From the NCBI RefSeq assembly GCF_029257255.1, contig NZ_JARICI010000070.1, forward strand, positions 1 through 42,245: a stretch of DNA of 42,245 nucleotides. The letters run 5' to 3'. Below, piece after piece: positions 1 through 9,929 of this stretch. The stretch is from Sporosarcina sp. Lineage in GTDB: Bacteria > Bacillota > Bacilli > Bacillales_A > Planococcaceae. Each line of letters opens with the position of its first letter. Within the stretch, counting starts at the first letter, position 1. A program made the position numbers and the translations under genes. The notes below the pieces were generated by a model that saw only the letters and a list, made by a program, of their open reading frames with translations, was not told where the DNA came from and made no database searches.

Positions 1-135
1 AATGTTCTTGAAGTATACCTCTTAGAAATAAACAAGAAGATAGAGAAGAAGTTTAGAAAGATATTGTTTGAAGATGTATTGCATCAGGAAGTCAGGTTGA
101 AAGTGATTCAGGGTGAATACGCAATACTCCACTAA
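1..135 (+). CDS. C-terminal fragment of an unrecognised protein (cut by window start)
   Basis: Frame 1 is open from the first base to a TAA at 133-135, giving 44 residues. The fragment is rich in Lys, Glu, Val and Ile (for example LLEINKKIEKKFRKI) and reads like the helical end of a real protein, but I do not recognise the family. The start lies outside the window. It is followed by about 300 bases of non-coding sequence that includes a repeat element, so it is probably the last gene of an upstream unit. It could also be a chance open frame, since 44 codons is short. Confidence 0.4.
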   Translation, partial: NVLEVYLLEINKKIEKKFRKILFEDVLHQEVRLKVIQGEYAILH

Positions 136-440
136 ACACTTATAATAAACTAGTAGAAAAAAGTTACTGCAATCGGGGGCTATTGTTGAACAAGTTTTTT
201 GGGTAAATACTTAGTTGGGCGGAGCAGAAGCCGGCGACTCTGGGAGGATGAACTGGATTTGAAAGCACCATAAAGTCCTGCCTTAATTTCTGCAAAAAGA
301 CTCAGAAATACGACAAAGCGAACCCTGCGCTGTTCGCTTGGCTGCAGCGCAGATCAACGGTTTTAAACCGCTATCTAAGTAACGGGAGCGATTGAGGAGG
401 ATGAACAAATAACTCTAACTCAGAAGAGGGTTGTCAGTTA
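136..440. other. Non-coding stretch between the partial CDS and the hydrolase
   Basis: This 305-base stretch has no convincing ORF. It holds a TATAAT hexamer at 141-146 without a good -35, a degenerate structured repeat (209-380, listed separately), and a 13-base perfect palindrome, CGGTTTTAAACCG, at 358-370 about 70 bases before the hydrolase start. No clear terminator for the upstream fragment was seen. Confidence 0.6.
209..380. repeat. Structured intergenic repeat, copy 1 (degenerate)
   Basis: The block is bounded by the inverted hexamers ACTTAG (209-214) and CTAAGT (375-380). The same pair bounds the core of the repeat at 39210-39267. Inside are a GGAG/GAAG/CGGCGACTC head (221-240) resembling 15003-15024, and a GATCAACGG tail (352-360) matching AATCAACGG at 39251-39259. 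It contains two mutually exclusive 7-bp hairpins: AAGCGAA/TTCGCTT (316-322 with 333-339) and CTGCGCT/AGCGCAG (325-331 with 346-352). From memory, the head and tail resemble a common Bacillales intergenic repeat. That resemblance is recollection, not a search result. Confidence 0.55.
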
Positions 441-1184
441 ATGGAAAGTAATCGTATTAGTAATCAAGGGACGGCTATTGAATTTATCGATAGTCAAACT
501 GACAATTTATGCAATCAACTACCTTTGGTTATAGTTCCTGGCCTTTCTGAATCTGCAGAGGATTATATACCACTTATGAATTCCATCTCTTTCCGATGTA
601 TTACTATTTCATTACGCGGTAGAGGTGGAAGTGCTGCCCCTGTTACCGGCTATACATTAGAAGATCATATCAGTGACATTGACTCAGTGATTAGACATCT
701 CGAATTGGATTCGTTTGTACTTATGGGTTTTTCAAGAGGTGTTTCGTACGCGATTGGCTATTATTTTAGAAACACGGGGTCGATTAAAGGCTTGATAATA
801 GGAGATTATCCTGCGCAGCATACTAAACTACCTCTGGAATGGATAGAGTATTTTACTGCATTACCGCCATGGAGAGAAAAGTTACTGTCAGAAAGAATGA
901 AAGCGCATGCGATCCATGGAATTCAAAAAGAATCTTCTCAAGTCTCTTTTCGCGATCAGTTAGCGCATATAGATTGCCCTGTTTTAGTAATACAGGGAGG
1001 AAAAGAAGGATCGGCATTGTCGCGAGAGAGTAAAACTGAATATCAAGAACAGATTCGTCAACTTGAATTGATTGTATTTGAAGCTTCTGCTCATAATATC
1101 TTTGAACCAGATTTAAATGTTTTCAAAAAAACCGCAGAAACCTTCATGAGTAAAATTGTGGAAACCATCCAACCGTCTTCATAA
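441..1184 (+). CDS. Alpha/beta hydrolase of unknown substrate
   Basis: This 247-residue protein has an alpha/beta-hydrolase fold of the BioH/MenH-like esterase type. VIVPGL (30-35) is the HG-like oxyanion-hole strand, SLRGRGGS (57-64) is the strand-4 motif, GFSRG (96-100) is the nucleophile elbow with Ser98, and ASAHNIFEP carries the catalytic His218. The usual acidic triad residue after strand 7 appears to be Glu189 in GGKEGS rather than Asp. There is no signal peptide or membrane segment, so it is cytosolic. The ATG follows AGAGGG at 425-430. It is a single-gene unit with its own terminator, preceded by a repeat and followed by a recombinase, and it reads more AT-rich than the core genes. 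It could be a laterally acquired gene. Substrate cannot be inferred. Confidence 0.85.
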   Translation: MESNRISNQGTAIEFIDSQTDNLCNQLPLVIVPGLSESAEDYIPLMNSISFRCITISLRGRGGSAAPVTGYTLEDHISDIDSVIRHLELDSFVLMGFSRGVSYAIGYYFRNTGSIKGLIIGDYPAQHTKLPLEWIEYFTALPPWREKLLSERMKAHAIHGIQKESSQVSFRDQLAHIDCPVLVIQGGKEGSALSRESKTEYQEQIRQLELIVFEASAHNIFEPDLNVFKKTAETFMSKIVETIQPSS

Positions 1185-1186
1185 GC

Positions 1187-1233
1187 AGCTGTTTTTAAAG
1201 TGATTTATATCGCTTTGAAAACAGCTTTTTTTG
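1187..1233 (+). terminator. Rho-independent terminator of the hydrolase
   Basis: A 14-bp stem pairs 1187-1200 with 1213-1226 (one G-U pair), with a 12-base loop and a run of T. It begins three bases after the hydrolase stop codon. Confidence 0.9.
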
Positions 1234-1501
1234 TAGATACAAAACTCGTGGCACGAAGTTTCAAAATAAGTATTAATCGAGAATTGGGAGTTTATTTGAA
1301 AAAGGTAATAAGAGAATTGTGAATTTTGTATTACACATGAATAAAGAGGGTAAATGAAGCAGGAGATGATCAAATAAAAGGTAATAGAGGGAGGTATGTC
1401 CACTTGATATTTCCGACTAATCATTAAATAAATATTGATTTTGCTGTACTGTCACATGATATTTTCATTGAAATTTGAATATATTACAGGAGAGTGAGCA
1501 G
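1234..1501. other. AT-rich non-coding gap before the recombinase
   Basis: No coding region is supported here. A GGGAGG at 1389-1394 precedes ATG-TCC-ACT-TGA, a three-codon ORF that is more likely chance than a leader peptide. TTGATA at 1404-1409 is a possible -35, but no -10 lies at good spacing. The end of the gap carries the recombinase ribosome binding site AGGAG at 1488-1492. Confidence 0.5.
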
Positions 1502-2344
1502 ATGTTATTAACACAAGCTTGGGAGAAATATCAGATGGACAAAACGATTGAGGGGTTTTCCCCGCTCACGCTGAAAACATATGGATTTCAGCATCAGCTA
1601 TTACTTCGATATCTAGGTGAAGTTCACATGGACGATGTGACAACAGATCAGCTGAAACAATATCTTATCGAAGAAGGCAGTCACTTGAAACCGTCGAGTC
1701 TTGGCCATCGGGTTCGTTTCATCAGATCTTTATTCAGATGGACACATGAAGAAGGCTTTATTCGGAAAAATCCAGCTTCAAAACTGAAAGAACCAAAGTC
1801 TGGTAAAAGAATTCCTAAATACTTGACAAAACGAGAAATCGAGTATCTGAGAGAAGGATGCCATACTACGTTAGAGAAAGCATTATTTGAATTTTTTTAT
1901 TCCACAGGCTGCCGTATTGGAGAAATTGCAAAATTAAACCGCAGTGATATTAATTTTATCGATAACTCGGTCATTGTACTGGGGAAAGGAGATAAGGAAA
2001 GAGAAGTTTATTTTGATATCAAGTGCTCGATTTGGTTAAAAAGATATTTGGGTGAGCGGGGAGATGAAGAAGCTTGTTTATTTGTGACGGAGCGCCATCC
2101 TAAGAAACGAATGAGCGTTGATACGCTGAGGTATACGATTAAACGGATTTCGAAGCGTGTTGGATTAAGTAAAACTATACATCCCCATCAATTGCGTCAT
2201 AGTTATGCAACTCATTTGGTAGATAACGGAGCACCGCTCGAAATGATTCAAAGCTTACTGGGGCACGAGAAAAGTGAAACTACGCGAATTTATGCCCATT
2301 TGAGCGGGAAAATAAGACAAGACTTTTATAAAAGGTACTTTTAG
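1502..2344 (+). CDS. Tyrosine recombinase / integrase, XerC/D-like, stand-alone
   Basis: This 280-residue site-specific tyrosine recombinase has an N-terminal SAM-like core-binding domain (about 5-90) and a catalytic domain (about 104-275). All catalytic positions are visible: Arg138 in TGCRIGE, Lys162 in the beta-hairpin GKGDKER, His229-x-x-Arg232 in HPHQLRHSYATH, His255 in LLGHEK and the nucleophile Tyr264 in TTRIYAHLS. An upstream TTG at 1475 would extend it by nine residues, but AGGAG at 1488-1492 places the start at ATG 1502 with 9-base spacing. The size and compact architecture resemble XerC/XerD and solitary integrases more than phage integrases. No excisionase, phage gene or att-like repeat is visible beside it. 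Its target is unknown. Confidence 0.9.
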   Translation: MLLTQAWEKYQMDKTIEGFSPLTLKTYGFQHQLLLRYLGEVHMDDVTTDQLKQYLIEEGSHLKPSSLGHRVRFIRSLFRWTHEEGFIRKNPASKLKEPKSGKRIPKYLTKREIEYLREGCHTTLEKALFEFFYSTGCRIGEIAKLNRSDINFIDNSVIVLGKGDKEREVYFDIKCSIWLKRYLGERGDEEACLFVTERHPKKRMSVDTLRYTIKRISKRVGLSKTIHPHQLRHSYATHLVDNGAPLEMIQSLLGHEKSETTRIYAHLSGKIRQDFYKRYF

Positions 2345-2352
2345 TAGTGAAC

Positions 2353-2385
2353 AAAAAATCCACGAATCTATCGTGGATTTTTTTT
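2353..2385. terminator. Bidirectional terminator between the recombinase and rarA
   Basis: A perfect inverted repeat pairs 2353-2365 with 2371-2383 around a 5-base loop, with A-run and T-run arms on the two sides, so it can work on both strands. The genes converge here. The loop contains the rarA stop codon (CTA at 2368-2370 on the plus strand), so the last codons of rarA form one arm of the stem. Confidence 0.92.
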
Positions 2386-3663
2386 GCCTTTAAAAGAAAG
2401 CAATCGTTTATAAATCGCAGCCATCCGTGTCTCGTCTCCTGCTTCGACGGGCGAATAAAATTCGGTTCCCACCAAACTGTCCGGCAGATACTGCTGATCG
2501 GTCCAGCCGCCGAATGTACCGACAGGCGTATCATGCGGATAGACGTAGCCGCCGTGTCCGAGTTCAGCAGAGCCTCCATAATGCGTGTCACGCAAATGCA
2601 TCGGAATTTCACCTGTCTGCTGTGTATGAAGTTTTCTCGTCGCTGCGTCAATCGCTTTATAAGCGGAATTTGACTTAGAGGCGAGACACATTTCCACCGT
2701 AGCAACTGAGAGGGGTATCCGCGCTTCCGGCATGCCGAGACGCAGGGCTGCATCCACAGCTGCCGTCACATGCGCTCCGACATCAGGCGCTGCCAGTCCG
2801 ACATCTTCGTAGCTCATGACGAGCAGACGGCGCGTGACGGCTGTCAGATCGCCAATCTCTAGAAGTTGTGCTAAATAATAGAGTGCTGCATTGACATCAC
2901 TTCCGCGCACGCTCTTTTGCAGCGCAGACAGCAAATTATAATGATGAGATCCTTTTTTATCGCCGAGCAGACTGACGCGCTGCAGTAACTGGTTTAATAA
3001 GTCGTCTTCCACGATAATCTTGCCGTCTTCCTCATCACTTGCTGCGAGCAGTGACTCAAGGAACGTCAGGGATTTTCGTGCATCTCCGTTAACACCTTCT
3101 GCGATTTTCTCCAGTTGTTCAGTTGTAATTTCAATATTATCCTGTCCGAGCCCTTTTTTCGAATCTTTCAATGTCCGTTCCAATAAATCCAATAAGTCTT
3201 CAGGCTGCAGCCGCTTTAATTGTACGATCTCTCCGCATCGGGAACGGATCGCCGGATTGACGTCATGAAATGGATTTTCAGTTGTCGCGCCAATAAGGAC
3301 GATGGATCCGCTCTCGACGTGAGGCAGAAGCGTATCCTGCTGCAGTTTATTGAAACGGTGTATTTCATCCAGAAACAGCAGGACTTTTCCGGTCATTCTT
3401 GCTTCTTTCACTACATCTTCAACATCTTTCTTTCCGGCCACTGTCGCATTAAGTGCAATGAACGGAAGTTTTGAGGTCCCCGCAATTGCATAGGCAAGGG
3501 AAGTCTTGCCGATTCCGGGTTCTCCGTATAATAAAAGAGAGGGGACATGCCCCTTCTTGATCATCCGATAGAGAGGGGTGTCCTTGCCGATGACATGTTC
3601 CTGTCCGATGACTTCGTCGATCGTTTCAGGGCGCATGCGGAAGGCCAAAGGTTCGTTATGCAT
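2368..3663 (-). CDS. rarA: Replication-associated recombination protein A (RarA/MgsA), AAA+ ATPase
   Basis: This 431-residue clamp-loader-like AAA+ ATPase acts at stalled replication forks and interacts with SSB. Visible motifs are Walker A GEPGIGKT (47-54), Walker B LLFLDEIH (95-102), sensor 1 GATTENP (125-131) and an arginine-finger segment IRSRC (139-143). The C-terminal tetramerisation region of the MgsA/RarA family follows, including the HYGGSAELGHG stretch near the end. Length is typical. The start ATG (3661-3663, reverse) has GGAGG just upstream. It is divergent from cymR and convergent with the recombinase, as a one-gene unit, and matches the B. subtilis rarA-cymR arrangement. Confidence 0.96.
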   Translation of the reverse strand: MHNEPLAFRMRPETIDEVIGQEHVIGKDTPLYRMIKKGHVPSLLLYGEPGIGKTSLAYAIAGTSKLPFIALNATVAGKKDVEDVVKEARMTGKVLLFLDEIHRFNKLQQDTLLPHVESGSIVLIGATTENPFHDVNPAIRSRCGEIVQLKRLQPEDLLDLLERTLKDSKKGLGQDNIEITTEQLEKIAEGVNGDARKSLTFLESLLAASDEEDGKIIVEDDLLNQLLQRVSLLGDKKGSHHYNLLSALQKSVRGSDVNAALYYLAQLLEIGDLTAVTRRLLVMSYEDVGLAAPDVGAHVTAAVDAALRLGMPEARIPLSVATVEMCLASKSNSAYKAIDAATRKLHTQQTGEIPMHLRDTHYGGSAELGHGGYVYPHDTPVGTFGGWTDQQYLPDSLVGTEFYSPVEAGDETRMAAIYKRLLSFKGKKNPR

Positions 3664-3694
3664 CTATATCAATCCTCCGTACGTTTGTTCCTTA

Positions 3695-3723
3695 AGTATA
3701 ACGTAATAGGAGAATGATGTCAT
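3695..3723 (-). promoter_or_regulatory. SigA-type promoter of rarA
   Basis: On the minus strand ATGACA (3718-3723) is followed after 17 bases by TATACT (3695-3700), upstream of the rarA ribosome binding site. It lies back-to-back with the cymR promoter. Confidence 0.6.
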
Positions 3724-3745
3724 TTCAAAGAATCACTGATAAAAT

Positions 3746-3756
3746 TATGCTATACT
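3746..3756 (+). promoter_or_regulatory. Extended -10 promoter of cymR
   Basis: TGCTATACT (TATACT at 3751-3756) is an extended -10 element 35 bases before the cymR start. No good -35 hexamer lies at 16-18 bases upstream, which fits an extended -10 promoter. Confidence 0.55.
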
Positions 3757-3790
3757 AATTTCAGCTATTTTAGTAAAGGACGATGCCAAA

Positions 3791-4210
3791 ATGAAAATTT
3801 CCACTAAAGGTCGATACGGACTGACAGTCATTGTAGAATTAGGAAGAAAATATGGTGAAGGACCTGTGCCGTTGCGTAAAATCGCAGAAGAGCAAAGCCT
3901 TTCTGAAGCTTATTTGGAGCAGTTGATACCGCCGCTTCGCAATAGCGGTCTCGTTAAAAGTGTGCGCGGAGCATACGGGGGCTATAAACTTGCAAAAGAT
4001 CCTTCCCAAATTACAGCTGGAGATGTTATTCGTTTGCTGGAAGGGCCGATTCAGCTAGTTGAAGGTCTTGACGACGACAATATTCCCCAAAGAGAATTAT
4101 GGAGCCGGATCGGCGATGCCATTCGCGGCGTACTGGATTATACAACAATCAAAGATTTAATTGAGTTCGAAGATTCACCATCTAAAGATGAATACATGTT
4201 TTATATTTAA
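3791..4210 (+). CDS. cymR: Rrf2-family cysteine metabolism repressor CymR
   Basis: This 139-residue winged-helix Rrf2 protein is the master repressor of cysteine metabolism in Bacillales and works with CysK as co-repressor. It begins MKISTKGRYGLT, followed by the winged-helix DNA-binding part with YLEQL (42-46) and RGAYGGY (about 59-65), characteristic of CymR. The linker with ITAGD and LEGP and the C-terminal YMFYI are also typical. Unlike IscR/NsrR, it lacks the three-cysteine Fe-S cluster motif, which fits CymR. ATG 3791 follows AAAGGA. It lies 14 bases upstream of a cysteine desulfurase, so sulfur control and sulfur mobilisation are probably co-transcribed. Confidence 0.93.
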   Translation: MKISTKGRYGLTVIVELGRKYGEGPVPLRKIAEEQSLSEAYLEQLIPPLRNSGLVKSVRGAYGGYKLAKDPSQITAGDVIRLLEGPIQLVEGLDDDNIPQRELWSRIGDAIRGVLDYTTIKDLIEFEDSPSKDEYMFYI

Positions 4211-4224
4211 AGGAGTTAACCGGA

Positions 4225-6514
<2,290 letters not shown>

Positions 6515-6526
6515 GGAGGCGGAAAT

Positions 6527-7192
6527 ATGTCCGTTCAGAATGAAGCAATCAAAGAAATGCAAGAAGGTAATTACGAAAAAGCAGTCGAACTGTTCATGAA
6601 ATCAATTGAAGAGAATCCGGACGATGCGACGGGTTATATTAATATTGGCAATATTTTTGCATCCCTCGGAGACGCTGAGCGTGCAGAGCCTTTCTTTCAA
6701 AAGGCACTGACGCTTGACGACCAGGCAGGCACGGCGTTTTACGGTCTGGCGAATCTCTATTACAATCAAGAGCGTTTTGAAGAAGCGGCCAAGCTTTATG
6801 AAAAAGCGGTGCAGGCAGGCCTCGAGTCCGCTGACGCTTATTTCATGCTGGGAAAAAGTTTGGAACAGGCAGGCAGCGATCGTTTAGCCTTGCCTTATTT
6901 GCAGCGGGCTGTCGAATTGGCTGAAGAAGATCTCGAAGTACTACTGTCCTACGGGATTTTATTGGCGAAGCTTGAATTGTTTCCTGAAGCGCGGCCAGTT
7001 TTCGAGATGATTTTAGAAAAAGATCCTGAACATGCCGATGCTCACTATAATTTAGGCGTTCTCTATGCAGTGTCGACAGAGGATAAGGACAGTGCACAAG
7101 CGCATCTCGAAAAGGCGTTTACGATTGAACCGGATCACACGCAGGCACGCTATTTATATGACATGATTCAGCTTGGAAACGAGCAGGAATAA
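6527..7192 (+). CDS. Tetratricopeptide-repeat protein (YrrB-like)
   Basis: This 221-residue protein is built almost entirely of TPR helices, about six repeats, with the usual pattern such as GNYEKAVELFMKSIEENPDDATGY and later copies at about 34-residue intervals. It has no signal peptide or membrane segment and is probably a cytosolic scaffold. It matches B. subtilis YrrB in size, position and repeat content. The function of that protein is not settled; a link to tRNA thiolation is only suggested by its position after mnmA. AAGGAGG at 6513-6519 overlaps the mnmA stop, indicating translational coupling. Confidence 0.88.
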   Translation: MSVQNEAIKEMQEGNYEKAVELFMKSIEENPDDATGYINIGNIFASLGDAERAEPFFQKALTLDDQAGTAFYGLANLYYNQERFEEAAKLYEKAVQAGLESADAYFMLGKSLEQAGSDRLALPYLQRAVELAEEDLEVLLSYGILLAKLELFPEARPVFEMILEKDPEHADAHYNLGVLYAVSTEDKDSAQAHLEKAFTIEPDHTQARYLYDMIQLGNEQE

Positions 7193-7219
7193 TAATAACA
7201 AAGAGAGGGGGAGCACCTT

Positions 7220-9643
7220 GTGACGAATGAGGAAGAACAGTATTTGATTGGCAGACCGGTCGTAACGATTTTCCATAACGCGACGAATTTGTTTTCCATT
7301 GTGAAAATGAAAGTTACTTCTACTAATACCGATTACCGTGATAAAGAAATTGTCATTAAAGGATCGTTTCCCCCTTTAATTCCGGATGAGGACTATAAAT
7401 TTACTGGCAGACTGGTGAATCATCAGGTGCATGGCCGGCAGTTTGATGTTCAGACCTTTGCTAAGGAGCTACCGGCAACAGAAGCGGGACTTGTTCATTA
7501 TTTATCGGGCGATTTGTTTCCTGGTATCGGCAAAAAGACGGCTAGTGACATCGTGAAGATACTCGGGAATAACGTCATCCAGAAGATTTTAGAAGATCGG
7601 TCGGTGCTTGATCAGGTCCCCCGGCTGAGTGATGAACGGAAAGACACGCTTGTTGCGGTTCTGCAGGAAAACTTAGGACTTGAGCGGACAATGGTCCAGC
7701 TTAATGAATGGGGTTTTGGACCTCAGGTGGCGATGCGGATCTATCAGCTATACCAAGATGATGCGATTGAAATTCTTTCGGAAAATCCTTATCGACTTAT
7801 TAAGGAAGTCGAAGGAATCGGTTTTCAGCGGGCAGATGATCTTGCTCAGCAATTAGGGTTAGTCGGTGATCATCCCGCACGTATAAAAGCGGCCGTCTAT
7901 TACTCTGTACATAGTGAAGTTCAGTCTGCAGGGCATGTTTACGTGGAAGCAGAAGCAATCTTGCCACAGGCCAAGCAGTTATTGGAGACAAGTCAGCCGT
8001 ATCAGATTTCCTATGATTCACTTTCGAAGGCTGTCATCGAACTAGTGGAAGAAGGGACATTGTCTGCCGAAAAACAGCGGCTTTATTTGCCGTCGTTGTA
8101 TTATTCGGAACTGGGGATTGCAGCAAAAGTACATCGGATACTCGAAAATGAAGTAGATGAGCAGTTCCCTGCGTCGGAAATCCGAAAAGCTATTGGTGAG
8201 ATTGAGGAGCGACTGGAAGTGCAATATGCGGAAACGCAAGTGGAAGCGATCGAAAAGGCGCTGCATTCCTCACTTTTAGTTCTGACCGGAGGACCGGGAA
8301 CAGGGAAAACTACTGTCATCAGAGGACTGGTCGAAGCCTATGCTGAACTGCATGGACTTTCACTTGATCTGGAAGAATATGCACGCAAGAAAGAACCGTT
8401 TCCGATCATACTGGCAGCACCAACAGGACGAGCGGCAAAGCGCATGTCGGAAGCAACCGGTCTGCCTGCGATGACGATTCACAGGCTGCTCGGCTTTACC
8501 GGTCAGGAGTCGGAAGAAGAAACGGAGCGCGAAGTGGACGGCAATCTCATCATTATTGATGAAACGTCTATGGTCGATACATGGCTGATGCACCAGTTGC
8601 TGAAAGCGGTCCGCGATGATGCACAGCTTTTATTCGTCGGTGATCAGGATCAGTTACCTTCAGTCGGTCCCGGACAGGTGCTGCACGATTTCATGCACTC
8701 CGGCGAGATACCGGTCGTGGAGCTGACTGATATTTTCCGGCAGAGCGAAGGATCCACCATTATTGAGATGGCGCATATGATCAAGCAGAAGAAATGGTCG
8801 ATGGATGTCTCGAAAAAGACATCGGACCGTTCATTCATCAGGGCTTCTGGCGATCAGATCCTGCCGGCCGTAAAACAGATCATTCAAAATGCCTTATCAA
8901 AAGGTCATTCAATCAAAGATATCCAAGTGCTTGCGCCAATGTATAAAGGACCTGCGGGAATTGATGGTCTGAATAAAATGATTCAGGAAATCACGAATCC
9001 GCCGGCTCATGGCAGAAAAGAAATGACCTTCGGAGAAACGACCTATCGTGTTGGAGATAAAGTGCTGCAGCTCGTTAATCAGCCGGAAAGCAACGTATTT
9101 AATGGTGATATGGGGGAAGTCGTGGCGATCATGCTGGCGAAAGAAACAACGGATAAAAAAGCGATTCTCGTCGTTTCTTATGACGGCAACGAAGTGACCT
9201 ACGAGCGCGGCGACCTCAATCAAATTACACTTGCTTACTGCTGTTCCATTCATAAATCGCAGGGAAGCGAGTTTCCCATTGTCGTCATGCCGATTGTCCG
9301 AAGCCAGCGCAAGATGCTGCGTCGGAATTTGCTCTATACAGGAATCACACGGGCGAAAAACTTTTTGATTTTGTGTGGTGAAGCCGAGGAATTCAAGGCG
9401 GGTATTGAGCGGACCGATGAAACCGAACGGCAAACGACCCTGAAAGAACGGATTTCAGGTATAATAGAAGAAACTGAAGAAACCACACCGGCAGTAAGAG
9501 AAGAAACGGTCGCAGAACAGCCGTCAAAACCTTCCAATGAAACCGGACCCGCTAAGCTGACAATGGATAACTTCCGCACGATAGATCCGATGATCGGCAT
9601 GACGGATGTGACACCGCTTCACTTTCTTGAAGTGTCTGATTGA
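7220..9643 (+). CDS. recD2: RecD2 (YrrC) 5'-3' DNA helicase
   Basis: This 807-residue superfamily-1B helicase is the RecBC-independent RecD2 type, involved in mismatch repair and fork stability. The N-terminal OB and helix-hairpin-helix region (about 1-210, with FPGIGKKTA and VEGIGFQRAD) distinguishes it from E. coli RecD. Motif I is GGPGTGKT (357-364) and motif II is IIIDETSM with Asp447-Glu448. Motif III is VGDQDQLPSVGPG, and the C-terminal motif VI is YTGITRAK (from about 706). The start is GTG 7220 after AGAGGGGGAG. The last 70 residues are an acidic, low-complexity tail. The alaS promoter overlaps its stop codon. Confidence 0.96.
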   Translation: MTNEEEQYLIGRPVVTIFHNATNLFSIVKMKVTSTNTDYRDKEIVIKGSFPPLIPDEDYKFTGRLVNHQVHGRQFDVQTFAKELPATEAGLVHYLSGDLFPGIGKKTASDIVKILGNNVIQKILEDRSVLDQVPRLSDERKDTLVAVLQENLGLERTMVQLNEWGFGPQVAMRIYQLYQDDAIEILSENPYRLIKEVEGIGFQRADDLAQQLGLVGDHPARIKAAVYYSVHSEVQSAGHVYVEAEAILPQAKQLLETSQPYQISYDSLSKAVIELVEEGTLSAEKQRLYLPSLYYSELGIAAKVHRILENEVDEQFPASEIRKAIGEIEERLEVQYAETQVEAIEKALHSSLLVLTGGPGTGKTTVIRGLVEAYAELHGLSLDLEEYARKKEPFPIILAAPTGRAAKRMSEATGLPAMTIHRLLGFTGQESEEETEREVDGNLIIIDETSMVDTWLMHQLLKAVRDDAQLLFVGDQDQLPSVGPGQVLHDFMHSGEIPVVELTDIFRQSEGSTIIEMAHMIKQKKWSMDVSKKTSDRSFIRASGDQILPAVKQIIQNALSKGHSIKDIQVLAPMYKGPAGIDGLNKMIQEITNPPAHGRKEMTFGETTYRVGDKVLQLVNQPESNVFNGDMGEVVAIMLAKETTDKKAILVVSYDGNEVTYERGDLNQITLAYCCSIHKSQGSEFPIVVMPIVRSQRKMLRRNLLYTGITRAKNFLILCGEAEEFKAGIERTDETERQTTLKERISGIIEETEETTPAVREETVAEQPSKPSNETGPAKLTMDNFRTIDPMIGMTDVTPLHFLEVSD

Positions 9644-9668
9644 CAAAGCGGTAGAACTTTCCTATAAT
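9640..9668 (+). promoter_or_regulatory. Consensus SigA promoter of the alaS T-box transcript
   Basis: TTGACA (9640-9645) and TATAAT (9663-9668) are separated by 17 bases, a perfect housekeeping promoter. The -35 hexamer contains the recD2 stop codon TGA (9641-9643). Confidence 0.93.
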
Positions 9669-9675
9669 TCGTTTA

Positions 9676-9911
9676 GAAATATCGAAAAACGTTGAAGGAA
9701 CGAGTACTCAGATATTCTGTGCAAAAGAGAAGAGCTTCCAGGCTGAAAAAGCTCGTACGGAAATTTGACGAACGCTATTCCTAAGTTGCAGCTAATCCCT
9801 GCCGTCTTGCTGCGTTAAAGCAACTCGAGATACCGTTTAATACGGTAATTAGGGTGGTACCGCGATCAATGAAACTTTCGCCCCTTTGTATAAGGGGGGG
9901 AGTTTTTTTAT
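9676..9911 (+). promoter_or_regulatory. Alanine T-box riboswitch with terminator
   Basis: This is a tRNA-sensing leader upstream of alaS. The invariant T-box AGGGTGGTACCGCG is at 9851-9864. The Stem I specifier loop presents GCT (9774-9776), an alanine codon, flanked by pairing of GGAA near 9696 with TTCC at 9778-9781. The terminator pairs CCCCTT (9881-9886) with AAGGGG (9892-9897), extended by AAACT/AGTTT at 9872-9876 and 9901-9905, and ends in a T-run. Uncharged tRNA-Ala is expected to bind the specifier and T-box and allow read-through into alaS. Confidence 0.95.
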
Positions 9912-9929
9912 TTTTAGGAGGAGTATACG

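Noticed and set aside
1386..1407. Three-codon ORF after GGGAGG as a leader peptide for the recombinase
   Set aside because: No terminator or regulatory pairing follows it, so a chance occurrence is more likely.
1179..1424. 81-aa minus-strand ORF in the hydrolase-recombinase gap
   Set aside because: It overlaps the hydrolase terminator, has no ribosome binding site and its composition only reflects AT-rich non-coding DNA.
2347..2673. 108-aa plus-strand ORF downstream of the recombinase
   Set aside because: It starts inside the bidirectional terminator and is antisense to rarA, without domain features.
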